Origin: JAJCYK01 sp965212195
Lineage (GTDB): Bacteria; Bacteroidota; Bacteroidia; Cytophagales; Cyclobacteriaceae
Assembly (NCBI GenBank): GCA_965212195.1
Contig: CBDBUW010000015.1
Location: 1 to 64,000 of the forward strand
Reading direction: 5' to 3'
DNA length: 64,000 bases
Made by a program: the position numbers and the translations under genes. Of this stretch, positions 44,201-51,423 are shown piece by piece (position 1 is the stretch's first letter; each line of letters begins with the position of its first letter). The notes under the pieces are model-generated. The model saw only the letters and a list, made by a program, of their open reading frames with translations. It had not been told where the DNA came from and ran no database searches.

Positions 44201-45377
44201 TTATACTTAAGGTCAGTTGTGGATTGTTCTTAAACTTTTTGCGCAAGTTGCGCTGCTTGAACATTTTCTCTACCAACCTAAAGTTCAACTCGATGCTCTT
44301 CCTTTTTAATATTCGGGTGGGTTGAAACAGCATGATGTTGTTGTGGGCAAAATCCAGTTTGTCAATAGCCTTATTACCACAAAGAAGCGGTTGCAGTGGT
44401 TCTTGTTGGTGGTGACGCATGACATCCTTCACAGCGCTTACTTTGTTTTGTATGATCTCTCCTACCTGGCTCAGTGCCACGATACTCTCCCGTTTGGACA
44501 CGGCTTCGAAGCGTTTGAAATCCAATGCAGTGCCCAATTCCGCTACATTGGCAGGGTTATGACCATTTTCCTCGATAACATGTTGGTATTGGATATGATT
44601 AATGTTGACCGTCATCCAAGATCGAGACTCCCAAGGCAGTAAAACTTCCAAGGTGGAGAAGAACTCACCTACATGAGCGTTGGTAAAGAAAAAATCACGA
44701 GGCCCGGGTTCCACTTTTTTATATTTGATCGCTGCCGGAGAATTTCCCCCTTCCCAATAATAATCGTGGCAATTGTTGATTACGGGGATCCCTAAGTATT
44801 CTGAGACCAGTACCACGGCCAAAGCCAAAGCCACATTGCCTGGGTTAGAGTTGACGTTCACTACAAAAAGCAATTGTAGGTCATGCTCATCCATACATTG
44901 GCCGAGCTTCTCAGTTAGGGTCAGGACCTCATCCCAAAACTTAATGATAAGCCGGTTGTATTGCTCGCTGCCTCGTTCCAGCTTAGTCTTAAAGAAATCC
45001 TCATAAAGATCCCAATTATCAAAACTTTGGATTTCCGGGAGTATGCAGTTACAAATGCTTGAGTCATAGGAGTTCCATGACTCAGCTTTTACCTCACCTC
45101 CGATAAAACATATGGGGACTCCAGGAAGTATTTTTTTGATGGCAGAGGTATATTTTTCTAATTCTATGGTAATACCATCAATGGCATAGTAAAAGGTCAC
45201 AAAGCCTACACCCCCTTGTTCAGCTAGGCCATGCTTGAAGTCCTCATAGGATCCTTCAATGCCAGCCTGCGAAGGCTTGTCCTTTAGCCTATCTAGGAAT
45301 AGTCCCAGATCAAACCAGGTATTGATATCTTCCCTTTTCAGGGATTCCATCATATTTTTAACTGCGCCTTCCTCCAT
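41202..45377 (-). CDS. Giant fusion: GT4-type glycosyltransferase plus phosphodiester glycosidase (NAGPA)
   Basis: This 1391-residue protein has three parts. Residues about 55-570 form a GT4/GT-B glycosyltransferase: VINNCHDYYWEGG near 199-211 and an E-x7-E nucleotide-sugar motif (Glu469/Glu477). Residues about 570-1020 match no family I recognise and are largely alpha-helical. Residues about 1030-1385 are a NAGPA/phosphodiester-glycosidase domain (PF09992 type): AWNGGY at 1080-1085, YAVEAGPGLVTEGKV, the pair GLTKKGEIMILMVNGR, and DPGGSSTLVVDG at 1346-1357. No signal peptide or membrane helix was seen, so it is probably cytosolic. The DYYWEGG motif recurs in the GT4 encoded 24 bp upstream. 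A transferase and a phosphodiester glycosidase in one chain suggests making and trimming of one glycan, but this is inference. Confidence 0.9.
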   Translation of the reverse strand: MEEGAVKNMMESLKREDINTWFDLGLFLDRLKDKPSQAGIEGSYEDFKHGLAEQGGVGFVTFYYAIDGITIELEKYTSAIKKILPGVPICFIGGEVKAESWNSYDSSICNCILPEIQSFDNWDLYEDFFKTKLERGSEQYNRLIIKFWDEVLTLTEKLGQCMDEHDLQLLFVVNVNSNPGNVALALAVVLVSEYLGIPVINNCHDYYWEGGNSPAAIKYKKVEPGPRDFFFTNAHVGEFFSTLEVLLPWESRSWMTVNINHIQYQHVIEENGHNPANVAELGTALDFKRFEAVSKRESIVALSQVGEIIQNKVSAVKDVMRHHQQEPLQPLLCGNKAIDKLDFAHNNIMLFQPTRILKRKSIELNFRLVEKMFKQRNLRKKFKNNPQLTLSIIISGPIPTGQRPYFYFLLEQFAKTLKRLPKSYRNRVFLGFLFSEFDKKEFKSRHKHPLTIPDLYRSASLILLPSETEGRGLPIIEAAASGKPIFTRRYHPQEVYAQVIGEDLEESLRLRVLEFDYQKIPGSLVEKIVDKIFYPQDSLEDLIHNEKAVKKRFKMSSLRRNLEEIFYALYIQLSSVPFRDDHIADYFEQYKGYFNRQSPYLESLLNQETRHYLPGFGRMGFMIFLKSLIDPSFFRVEEQQMKGMVHLYTGRLHQANPDRHKISTETYHRLCNTIDDIFHYHQGEVTIRHDHSMAYRHRNKKKYPYRFYTYHELTGLVNLIYQDIIRPPERPVKELSTHVFFSDWNLALVQLTNSHYLGIDNREKLFEKLKQKIPRVYFPGRYVKYEMEFFVLQPIRAILNLGIEEELTEETIKSNIKQLPQVYIFIHENHVLKRFSTAYLNNYLKFTQDRELKLLFKHGIVKIVKTNQLCIGFHLMQMGEEALKILNQVKEGHGFIITNGQNSAVMTDILDIDHFHIGQVKGILTSRIMGIPRGSGFVQFVPAGVRTTLAYPTPIQTAKDFDNAVQSKQYKKLIKEIGEEKLQAQIREDAMENGTPILEFLQNLEASLKQKQPPDGVQYRYVGGVYSDGLPWSGVLAQIDTQKAQKPWNFMAFSANPKPKSVPELVSEFQKERGHEPRVAWNGGYILNPELVGKLGLPETYIGTPLGLLIMDGQVVSTPLFNKPAFIIYQDGTTDIQKVNSAGGLRISRGEHQLLFDGKYYNHYQLQAPCYYDLLYEDSHISAVDHYIVRLAGNVVKEVIYPETVEAVPLIPVGLTLSIPRTMFNPELFRLESQVDIELMGEGISSVNWGEVAYAVEAGPGLVTEGKVNIQMEAEGWKTRHSINTQAARLDFTDMRGPKIAVGLTKKGEIMILMVNGRIRESVGATHQDMADIMISYQAAKAMGFDPGGSSTLVVDGKLLNISPYNSKYESNIFSLPPEPRFVSNAIIGWQ

Positions 45378-45401
45378 CTGATTACAAGTTGATTAAGTTG
45401 C

Positions 45402-46649
45402 TCAATTCTCTATAATTTCCCTTAGCAGGGATTTCAAAGTTTTCAAAGAAAAATGTTCCTTGGCAATTTGATAGTTGTGCTCCCCAATTTCCCTGCATAG
45501 TTCCGGATCATATATAATGCGCTCCATTTCCCGGACTTTCTCATCGGTCAACTGGTTATCATCCAGCATTACCGTTTTAAATCCTTTACTGCCTATATCG
45601 GGCCAGTAAACGGGTTGATAATTATTTACAAAAATGGGTTTACGGGCCAGGGCACATTCCACGAAGGCATTTCCGAATCCCTCATAGGTGCTGAAATAGG
45701 TACAGGCCCGCGCGTGGGCGTAGGCATAGGATAGGTCCTTATGATCTAATACCATTTTGTCTGCAAAGATCACCTGATTGATCAAATTAAGGTCATGAAT
45801 AAGGTCTATAAGGAAATGGAAATAGGCAGCCCCTTCATCATCGTGATGATTACCGGTAATGATGAGTTTCACCTTTTTATCGTCCAGTTTATGAACCAGT
45901 TGTATGGCCGTTTCTATACCTTTTCGTCTTACGATCCGGGTAATTTGAAATAGGGGTATCTCTTTCTTCTTCACTCCCAGATCCTTCAAAAAGAACTTGT
46001 TCTTTTTATTAACTACTCCATAAGGTTTGCTGAAGTCCATAACATTGGGCACCATGGTAGCCTCGATGTTGTATCTCTTCTTCAATCCTTGTTGATTGTA
46101 AGTATTGATGACCACGTTCTTAACGTTAGCGCCCACCAGCGGAAACGTCTCCTTTACAAAGTCATTGATGGAAGTATGAGGGGATACATAGCGTTCCCCT
46201 CTCTCCCAGTAAAAATCGTGATCGTGGGTGATGGTGGGTATCCCGGTTTCTTGCACTACTCGCTTAATTCCTAGCCCCATAGACAAGTGGGCAGGTAAGG
46301 CGGAGGCATTTTGGGAGATCAGCAGATCGATCTTCTTTTTGGACAGCCATTTTTTGATCCTTTTGGTTATAAGGTTCGAAACCTTTTCTATTTCCGCATG
46401 CAAGTCATCTAAATGGCCGTCGGGGTGGAAAAAGGCTTTGTCTTGCTCCCATTCGCATTCCGGTGAAAAAAAAGAAAGCAAGGGGAAATGTGTTTCGAAA
46501 TCATGGTGTCGGCGGTGGTGTCCCTCAAATTCTCCTGCCAGCACAAATACCTTATGTCCTAATTCCTTGAGGACCTTAATCCATTTTTCCGTTTCCAAAG
46601 CCACACCATCAACTCCTCCTATTCGTCCAATTACGATTCCTATGCGCAT
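45402..46649 (-). CDS. GT4-family glycosyltransferase
   Basis: The 415-residue protein is a GT-B-fold glycosyltransferase of family 4. The N-terminal motif GRIGGVDGVALETEKWI (about 8-24) is the acceptor-side loop. HDHDFYWERGER lies near 143-154, and the C-terminal donor domain ends in STYEGFGNAFVECALARKP with the E-x7-E motif. The Rossmann parts (ISQNASALPAHLSMG, IRKKGIE-type IVRRKGIETAI) are normal. The DFYWERG motif matches the DYYWEGG motif of the 1391-residue protein encoded just downstream, so the two are likely related enzymes acting in sequence. Cytosolic; acceptor and donor sugars unknown. It is the first gene of the operon, with divergent 266-bp spacing to the next gene. Confidence 0.92.
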   Translation of the reverse strand: MRIGIVIGRIGGVDGVALETEKWIKVLKELGHKVFVLAGEFEGHHRRHHDFETHFPLLSFFSPECEWEQDKAFFHPDGHLDDLHAEIEKVSNLITKRIKKWLSKKKIDLLISQNASALPAHLSMGLGIKRVVQETGIPTITHDHDFYWERGERYVSPHTSINDFVKETFPLVGANVKNVVINTYNQQGLKKRYNIEATMVPNVMDFSKPYGVVNKKNKFFLKDLGVKKKEIPLFQITRIVRRKGIETAIQLVHKLDDKKVKLIITGNHHDDEGAAYFHFLIDLIHDLNLINQVIFADKMVLDHKDLSYAYAHARACTYFSTYEGFGNAFVECALARKPIFVNNYQPVYWPDIGSKGFKTVMLDDNQLTDEKVREMERIIYDPELCREIGEHNYQIAKEHFSLKTLKSLLREIIEN

Positions 46650-46915
46650 GTACAGTTGACATTCAAATGAAACAATCCGGATCGTGAAATGTGCTGTATT
46701 TCCATTTCGTTATCTGGCCTTGAAACAACGTCCCGGTTTAATTTTATCTACGAGATCACGAAATGTGTTGGATAATCAAGATAACAAAAATGATATAAAT
46801 CAATCTGGGTAGAGACAATACTGCTTGAAGTAAATTATACCTAACAATGTGGTGAGGGTACTTCATAATCAGAAGAATTATCTGTATATTCTAAATTAGA
46901 AAACACCACAGAACT

Positions 46916-47602
46916 ATGCGATTAAAGATATTTACAGGAGTAGTTTTGGCCATATTGATATCGGGAAACCTACAAGCGCAATTTTCCTTGGGCATTAATG
47001 TAAAAGTTCAAGACCCCACCGGTGATTTTAATCACAATGTACATAATGCGGCAGCCGGTATTTCCTTTACAGGTATTCACCGGAAAGTAGATAGTCGATT
47101 CTCCTGGGGAGGTGAACTTGGGATAGCCATGTATTCCAATGAAAACTATCTGTACGATCTTAGTGAAGACGGTTATCCAGGAGAATCTGTGGAAGTTAGC
47201 GAAGAAGATTGTTTTTGGACCTTGCATGCCTTGGCGCGTTACCATTTTTGGGAAAAAGAAAACGTTAAGACCTATGCGGAAGGCCGCCTGGGGGTAACTA
47301 CATTTTTCAGTTCACGCACTGCTCTTGATGATCACTATGATATCGATGACAATTTTGATTCCCACGGCACAGCGTTCAACACCGGACTGGGAGCGGGGTT
47401 AGCTTTCAACCCCAAAGGAGTGCTATCCAGGGACACCAATGGTCGGCTCTGGATAGAATTAGGCGCTACCTATATGGCGGGGACCAGGGCTACTTATCGC
47501 CATATTTCGGAATCGGCCTCAGGTCTAAGTCTCAGTGAAGGTCAGTATCGATCCTTAACCCATTATATGGATTACCGGTTGGGATTCGTTTTTAGTCTTT
47601 AG
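46916..47602 (+). CDS. Secreted outer-membrane barrel protein
   Basis: The 228-residue product has a signal peptide (MRLKIFTGVVLAILISGNLQAQ). The barrel-type sequence that follows begins FSLGINVKVQDPTGDFNHN and continues with alternating strands (FSWGGELGIAMYS, ALARYHFWEKENVKTYAEGRLGV, NTGLGAGLAFNPKG, DYRLGFVFSL). The C terminus ends in a hydrophobic strand. It has no recognised specific function. It is followed after 15 bp by the exported NIF3-like gene, so the two are probably co-transcribed. It diverges from the glycosyltransferase operon across 266 bp. Confidence 0.75.
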   Translation: MRLKIFTGVVLAILISGNLQAQFSLGINVKVQDPTGDFNHNVHNAAAGISFTGIHRKVDSRFSWGGELGIAMYSNENYLYDLSEDGYPGESVEVSEEDCFWTLHALARYHFWEKENVKTYAEGRLGVTTFFSSRTALDDHYDIDDNFDSHGTAFNTGLGAGLAFNPKGVLSRDTNGRLWIELGATYMAGTRATYRHISESASGLSLSEGQYRSLTHYMDYRLGFVFSL

Positions 47603-47617
47603 TCGGTACATTGGAAC

Positions 47618-48529
47618 ATGTCAACGGAAAAACAACAACTTCCCCGCAGGGATTTTATGAGTAAGGGCGCGGCTTTGGCAGCATTGTCTATTTACAGCTG
47701 GCCGCATTGGCTACAGGGGGCCTCAACTCAACTATCACCTAATCCCACCATTAATGAAATCGTTGAAGCTATTGTGAACGTAGTGCCAGGAGGGAAGATC
47801 GCTGATACCGTCGACACCTTTAAGTCAGGAGATCCCAGTCAAATTTGTAGTGGCATTGTAAGCACCTTTTTGGCCACCGCAGAAGTGATACAAAAAACGG
47901 CTGACCTAGGAGCTAATCTGATCATCACCCACGAACCTACTTACTACAACCATCTGGACCGGGCTGAATGGTTAAAAGAGGACCCAGTATACCGCTATAA
48001 AAAAAGCCTAATTGAAAAAAATGATATTGTGGTTTGGAGGTTTCATGACTACTGGCATAAGGTACGCCCAGACGGTATTTTACAGGGATTAATTGAACTG
48101 CTATCTTGGGAATCGTACCAAAGCCCTCAAAAACCTATCATCTTCAATATCCCCCAAACCTCTTTGGGTGAACTGGCACAGATGTTCAAAAAAAAGATGA
48201 ACCTCCCCCGCCCCTTTATAGTGGGCAATCCGGAAATGCCCTGTAGTTCCGTGGCCTTGCTGCCGGGAGCCTGGGGAGGCAACAAACAGATCCGCACCTG
48301 GTCGGAACATCAGTTTGAGGTGATGGTGGTAGGCGAGGTAGCTGAATGGGAAACCAGCGAATACATACGAGATGCTGCCTTTGCAGGCATGAATAGGGGG
48401 TTGATCATTTTGGGTCATGCAGTCAGCGAAGAACCAGGAATGGCCTATCTAGTGAAATGGCTACAGAAGCTGGTTGATCACATTCCAGTACACCATGTAC
48501 CCAGCGGCGACGCCTTTGAAGCTGTCTAG
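47618..48529 (+). CDS. NIF3-family protein with Tat signal (exported metal-binding protein)
   Basis: This 303-residue protein is a NIF3-like dinuclear-metal protein. The motif ANLIITHEPTYYNH (His105 near the middle) and the later GLIILGHAVSEEPGM provide the typical metal-ligand pattern. FVGNPE-type core strands (FIVGNPEMPCSSVALLPG) lie between. Unusually, it opens with a twin-arginine signal (LPRRDFMSKGAALAAL, Arg10-Arg11), so it should be exported in folded, metal-loaded form. Most NIF3 proteins are cytosolic and lack such a signal. It follows the barrel gene by 15 bp. The role of NIF3 proteins is not settled, and an exported form is rarer still. Confidence 0.85.
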   Translation: MSTEKQQLPRRDFMSKGAALAALSIYSWPHWLQGASTQLSPNPTINEIVEAIVNVVPGGKIADTVDTFKSGDPSQICSGIVSTFLATAEVIQKTADLGANLIITHEPTYYNHLDRAEWLKEDPVYRYKKSLIEKNDIVVWRFHDYWHKVRPDGILQGLIELLSWESYQSPQKPIIFNIPQTSLGELAQMFKKKMNLPRPFIVGNPEMPCSSVALLPGAWGGNKQIRTWSEHQFEVMVVGEVAEWETSEYIRDAAFAGMNRGLIILGHAVSEEPGMAYLVKWLQKLVDHIPVHHVPSGDAFEAV

Positions 48530-48568
48530 TCATTTTGCTAGGGAGTAGGGCAAAATATTGATGATTAA

Positions 48569-50824
48569 TCAACCGGACTCCTCTTCGATGGCCAGCAAAC
48601 GGTTCACAAATTCTCCGGAAAATCGTACCATCTCCTCAATATTCTGGCTTTTAGCTACGTGCAGAGAGCGGAAAACCAGTAGGGCTTCACCGTTGCTTTC
48701 GATGTGGTAGATATCTTCAGCCTCCAAAAAACGAACCAACTCCTCCCGGAAAAAGACTTTAATAGCGGGTCTATCCTTCCCCTTTAGTACAAACTTATTG
48801 GAGAACCGGGGGTATTTGGGAAAGTTAATATCTTTTTGTCCGCTGAATGCCATCACCGGACTGAAAACTCGATCAAATATGCCTTCCCTTTCCAGTACAA
48901 ACTTGGGCATTGGGCGGTTTAAGAATATCATCTCTACAGTGGTGCGATAAATCTCCTTGGCCAGCAAGGCTCCTTCATCAAAAGTTATATCACAAATTTC
49001 CCAACTTACTTTACTGTCAGCGTATTCCCCGGACATGATATTGGCTTTATACTCGATGGGCCTGGAATTAAAAAAACTGAAATTTTGCAAGTATGAGGTA
49101 TTCCAATCTGCCTGCTCCTGGTAGCTCCATCCATTGGTAACGGCCATGTTTTTCAGTCTTTTCTGCCTGGGTGACAAGGCAGTGGGAACCGGTGCGATTA
49201 GGCTTTTAAGCGCAAAACGATGGTTAGTGGTACTCACATGTTGTTCCAGGCCCGTTATACTAATCTTCGCGCCCGTGTTTTGGTGAACCCGACGGAACTC
49301 TTGCAGATTTTCCTGGACCGTAAAATCCACCAATCTGGCGGTGGCCAAATTGATTTTAACATCCTGCCCAGGGGGAATCTTCTCCAGAATCTTATTGATG
49401 CGTAATGTAGAAAGGAAGTTGGCAATACCTTTGATCTTCAACTCACAAGTACCATCATCTTTCTGATAGAGTTTGGTGTCGGGGCTAAACACCATCTGAA
49501 AGAAGATAGGAATAGGCACCCTGGTCAACAATATGTGTACCGTAAGGGTGATAATTATCCCCCAGAAAATTCCGTATAGCAAATTTGTGTAAAGTGTGAT
49601 CAGTAGTGTGGCGCCAAAGAATAGCAACTGTTCATAGCCTTGTTGGTAGGTTTCCCGGAATATCCTGGGAGAGGCCAATTTATAGCCGGTAAATACCAGT
49701 ATAGCCGCCAAAGCGGCCAAGGGGATTTTCTGCATAATAGGAGCAGCTAGCAAAACAAAGATCAGCAGCAAAATCCCGTGAAAGAAGTTGGACCACTTGG
49801 TTTGCGCATGATTGTGTACATTAACGGTACTACGCACAATCACCGTAACCACAGGCAGTCCTCCGATCAAACCGGAAATCATGGTACTGATCCCTACCCC
49901 CACCAGATCCTTATCATTATTGGTCTTTCTTTTGTGGGGGTCTAGCTTGTCTACAGCTTTGGTGCTGGCCAAGGTTTCCACTGATGAGATTAAGTTGATG
50001 GAAATCACTGCCAGCCAGAAAGCGCCGGTGTTGATTTTGGAGAAATTGGCATACAATAAGCTATCCATAATATTATCTGGTATGGATATTAGAAATTGGG
50101 GTCCCACCTCGTATACATTCCCCAGAATCCCGATCTCTCTGGCATTGAAAAAATCAAATGCGTAAACAAATGCTACCGCCAGGAGCAACACCCAGATCGG
50201 AGCAGGCAGAAAATGGAACAACTTGTAGCTTATCTTGGCGTGGAAGGCCAAAAGTAAGATACCTACTACTGAGATTAAGGCTACTAAAGGATTGGCCTGA
50301 GGTAAGCTTTTGATGGCAGCAAAAAGAGTTTCCACGGTATTTTCACCGGAAGCAGTGGTTCCCAGAGCCACGTGCAGCTGGTTGGCAATGATGATGACAC
50401 CGATAGCTGCCAGTAATCCATGGATAACCGATGAAGGAAAGAGCTCTGCCAGGCGACCCAGTTTAAGGATCCCCAACAGTATTTGCAATGCTCCGGACAC
50501 CACAATGGCCGCTAGTACGTAATTTAGGGTTTGATCCGTGCCATCGTTGAGGGCGATGGCCGCCGCTAAAACGGCTGCAATCAGGCCAGCAGAGGGGCCA
50601 TTAATTGCCACATGACTACTGCGTACAAAACTGGTGACCACACCTCCGATAATAGCGGAGGTAATTCCCGACATGGGTGGTACTCCCGAAGCCACCGCAA
50701 TACCAAGGGAAAGGGGCATAGCGACCAGGGCAACACTCACAGCTGCCGACAAATCCTGACGCCAATTTTCTTTCAGACCTTTCCACCCGCTAGCTGGTAT
50801 GGGTTGATTTAAATGATTTGACAT
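48569..50824 (-). CDS. SulP/SLC26-family anion transporter with long C-terminal extension
   Basis: The 751-residue protein is a SulP-type transporter. Membrane helices span about 25-430, opening QDLSAAVSVALVAMPLSLGIAVASG. The signature VINGPSAG (here AINGPSAGLIAAV, about 74-86) and STKAVDKLDP, GLIGGLPVVTVIVRSTVN lie inside. A STAS-like region follows (about 440-540, INLATARLVDFTVQENLQEF). About 200 further residues continue to the C terminus, beyond a usual STAS. SulP proteins carry sulfate, bicarbonate or other anions. The extension is unusual and may be regulatory. Sulfate use fits the sulfatase genes nearby, but bicarbonate is equally possible. Confidence 0.93.
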   Translation of the reverse strand: MSNHLNQPIPASGWKGLKENWRQDLSAAVSVALVAMPLSLGIAVASGVPPMSGITSAIIGGVVTSFVRSSHVAINGPSAGLIAAVLAAAIALNDGTDQTLNYVLAAIVVSGALQILLGILKLGRLAELFPSSVIHGLLAAIGVIIIANQLHVALGTTASGENTVETLFAAIKSLPQANPLVALISVVGILLLAFHAKISYKLFHFLPAPIWVLLLAVAFVYAFDFFNAREIGILGNVYEVGPQFLISIPDNIMDSLLYANFSKINTGAFWLAVISINLISSVETLASTKAVDKLDPHKRKTNNDKDLVGVGISTMISGLIGGLPVVTVIVRSTVNVHNHAQTKWSNFFHGILLLIFVLLAAPIMQKIPLAALAAILVFTGYKLASPRIFRETYQQGYEQLLFFGATLLITLYTNLLYGIFWGIIITLTVHILLTRVPIPIFFQMVFSPDTKLYQKDDGTCELKIKGIANFLSTLRINKILEKIPPGQDVKINLATARLVDFTVQENLQEFRRVHQNTGAKISITGLEQHVSTTNHRFALKSLIAPVPTALSPRQKRLKNMAVTNGWSYQEQADWNTSYLQNFSFFNSRPIEYKANIMSGEYADSKVSWEICDITFDEGALLAKEIYRTTVEMIFLNRPMPKFVLEREGIFDRVFSPVMAFSGQKDINFPKYPRFSNKFVLKGKDRPAIKVFFREELVRFLEAEDIYHIESNGEALLVFRSLHVAKSQNIEEMVRFSGEFVNRLLAIEEESG

Positions 50825-51011
50825 ATTTACCGGAGTGAGGTCCAGGGCTCAATTGTGAAAAGTCAAATATATGAATATTTAGGAAACATCTTTAGAGGTT
50901 AACCAGCCCATGAACCACGTAGAAGCCCGGTTTTGGTACTTTTAGCAGGATTGTTATAAATTTAGTTATGCGTGTTTCTTCAGGCATATCGGCAGACTCA
51001 CCACTGCGGGT

Positions 51012-51341
51012 TTGTTTACCTTAATATTCTGTGCCTTTTTGTTCGGTATGGATCATGAAACTGGTGGGTTTATCCAAGCACTCGATATCAAATACTGGGA
51101 ATCCTACCTACTGTATGGGATTCCTATGCTATTAATAATGGTACTGTTACAGCAATTATTCATGAACTCTCCAACCAGATTTTACTTGCCTTTGGTATGG
51201 GTATTCGCCTTGCTCGTATCCACCATACTAGCATTGTTAGTTACTCCGAAACCTAACGCCTTAGGCTTTGGTGTAATGGCCGCCGCCATATTCCTTTATC
51301 TGGGATTATACAGTCTTGTACTCTTGTTGTTTAGTAAATAG
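51012..51341 (+). CDS. Small membrane protein, start uncertain
   Basis: The frame is open over about 109 residues with three to four hydrophobic helices (LFTLIFCAFLFGM, YLLYGIPMLLIMVLL, YLPLVWVFALLVSTILALLV, GVMAAAIFLYLGLYSLVLLLF). The only start codon available in this frame is TTG at 51012. The open frame continues upstream to 50946 with plausible protein-like sequence (RHIGRLTTAG) but no ATG, GTG or TTG, while an ATG at 50968 in another frame closes after 18 codons. The true start could therefore need a single-base change. It ends 82 bp before the S9 peptidase start and on the same strand. Unknown function. Confidence 0.5.
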   Translation: MFTLIFCAFLFGMDHETGGFIQALDIKYWESYLLYGIPMLLIMVLLQQLFMNSPTRFYLPLVWVFALLVSTILALLVTPKPNALGFGVMAAAIFLYLGLYSLVLLLFSK

Positions 51342-51423
51342 GTTAGGTAGGAACCGCTGGTGTAATTTGCTTTTACTTTATGTAGTTTTTTGCGTTCTTT
51401 CGGCTCAAACATCAACGAAAGAA

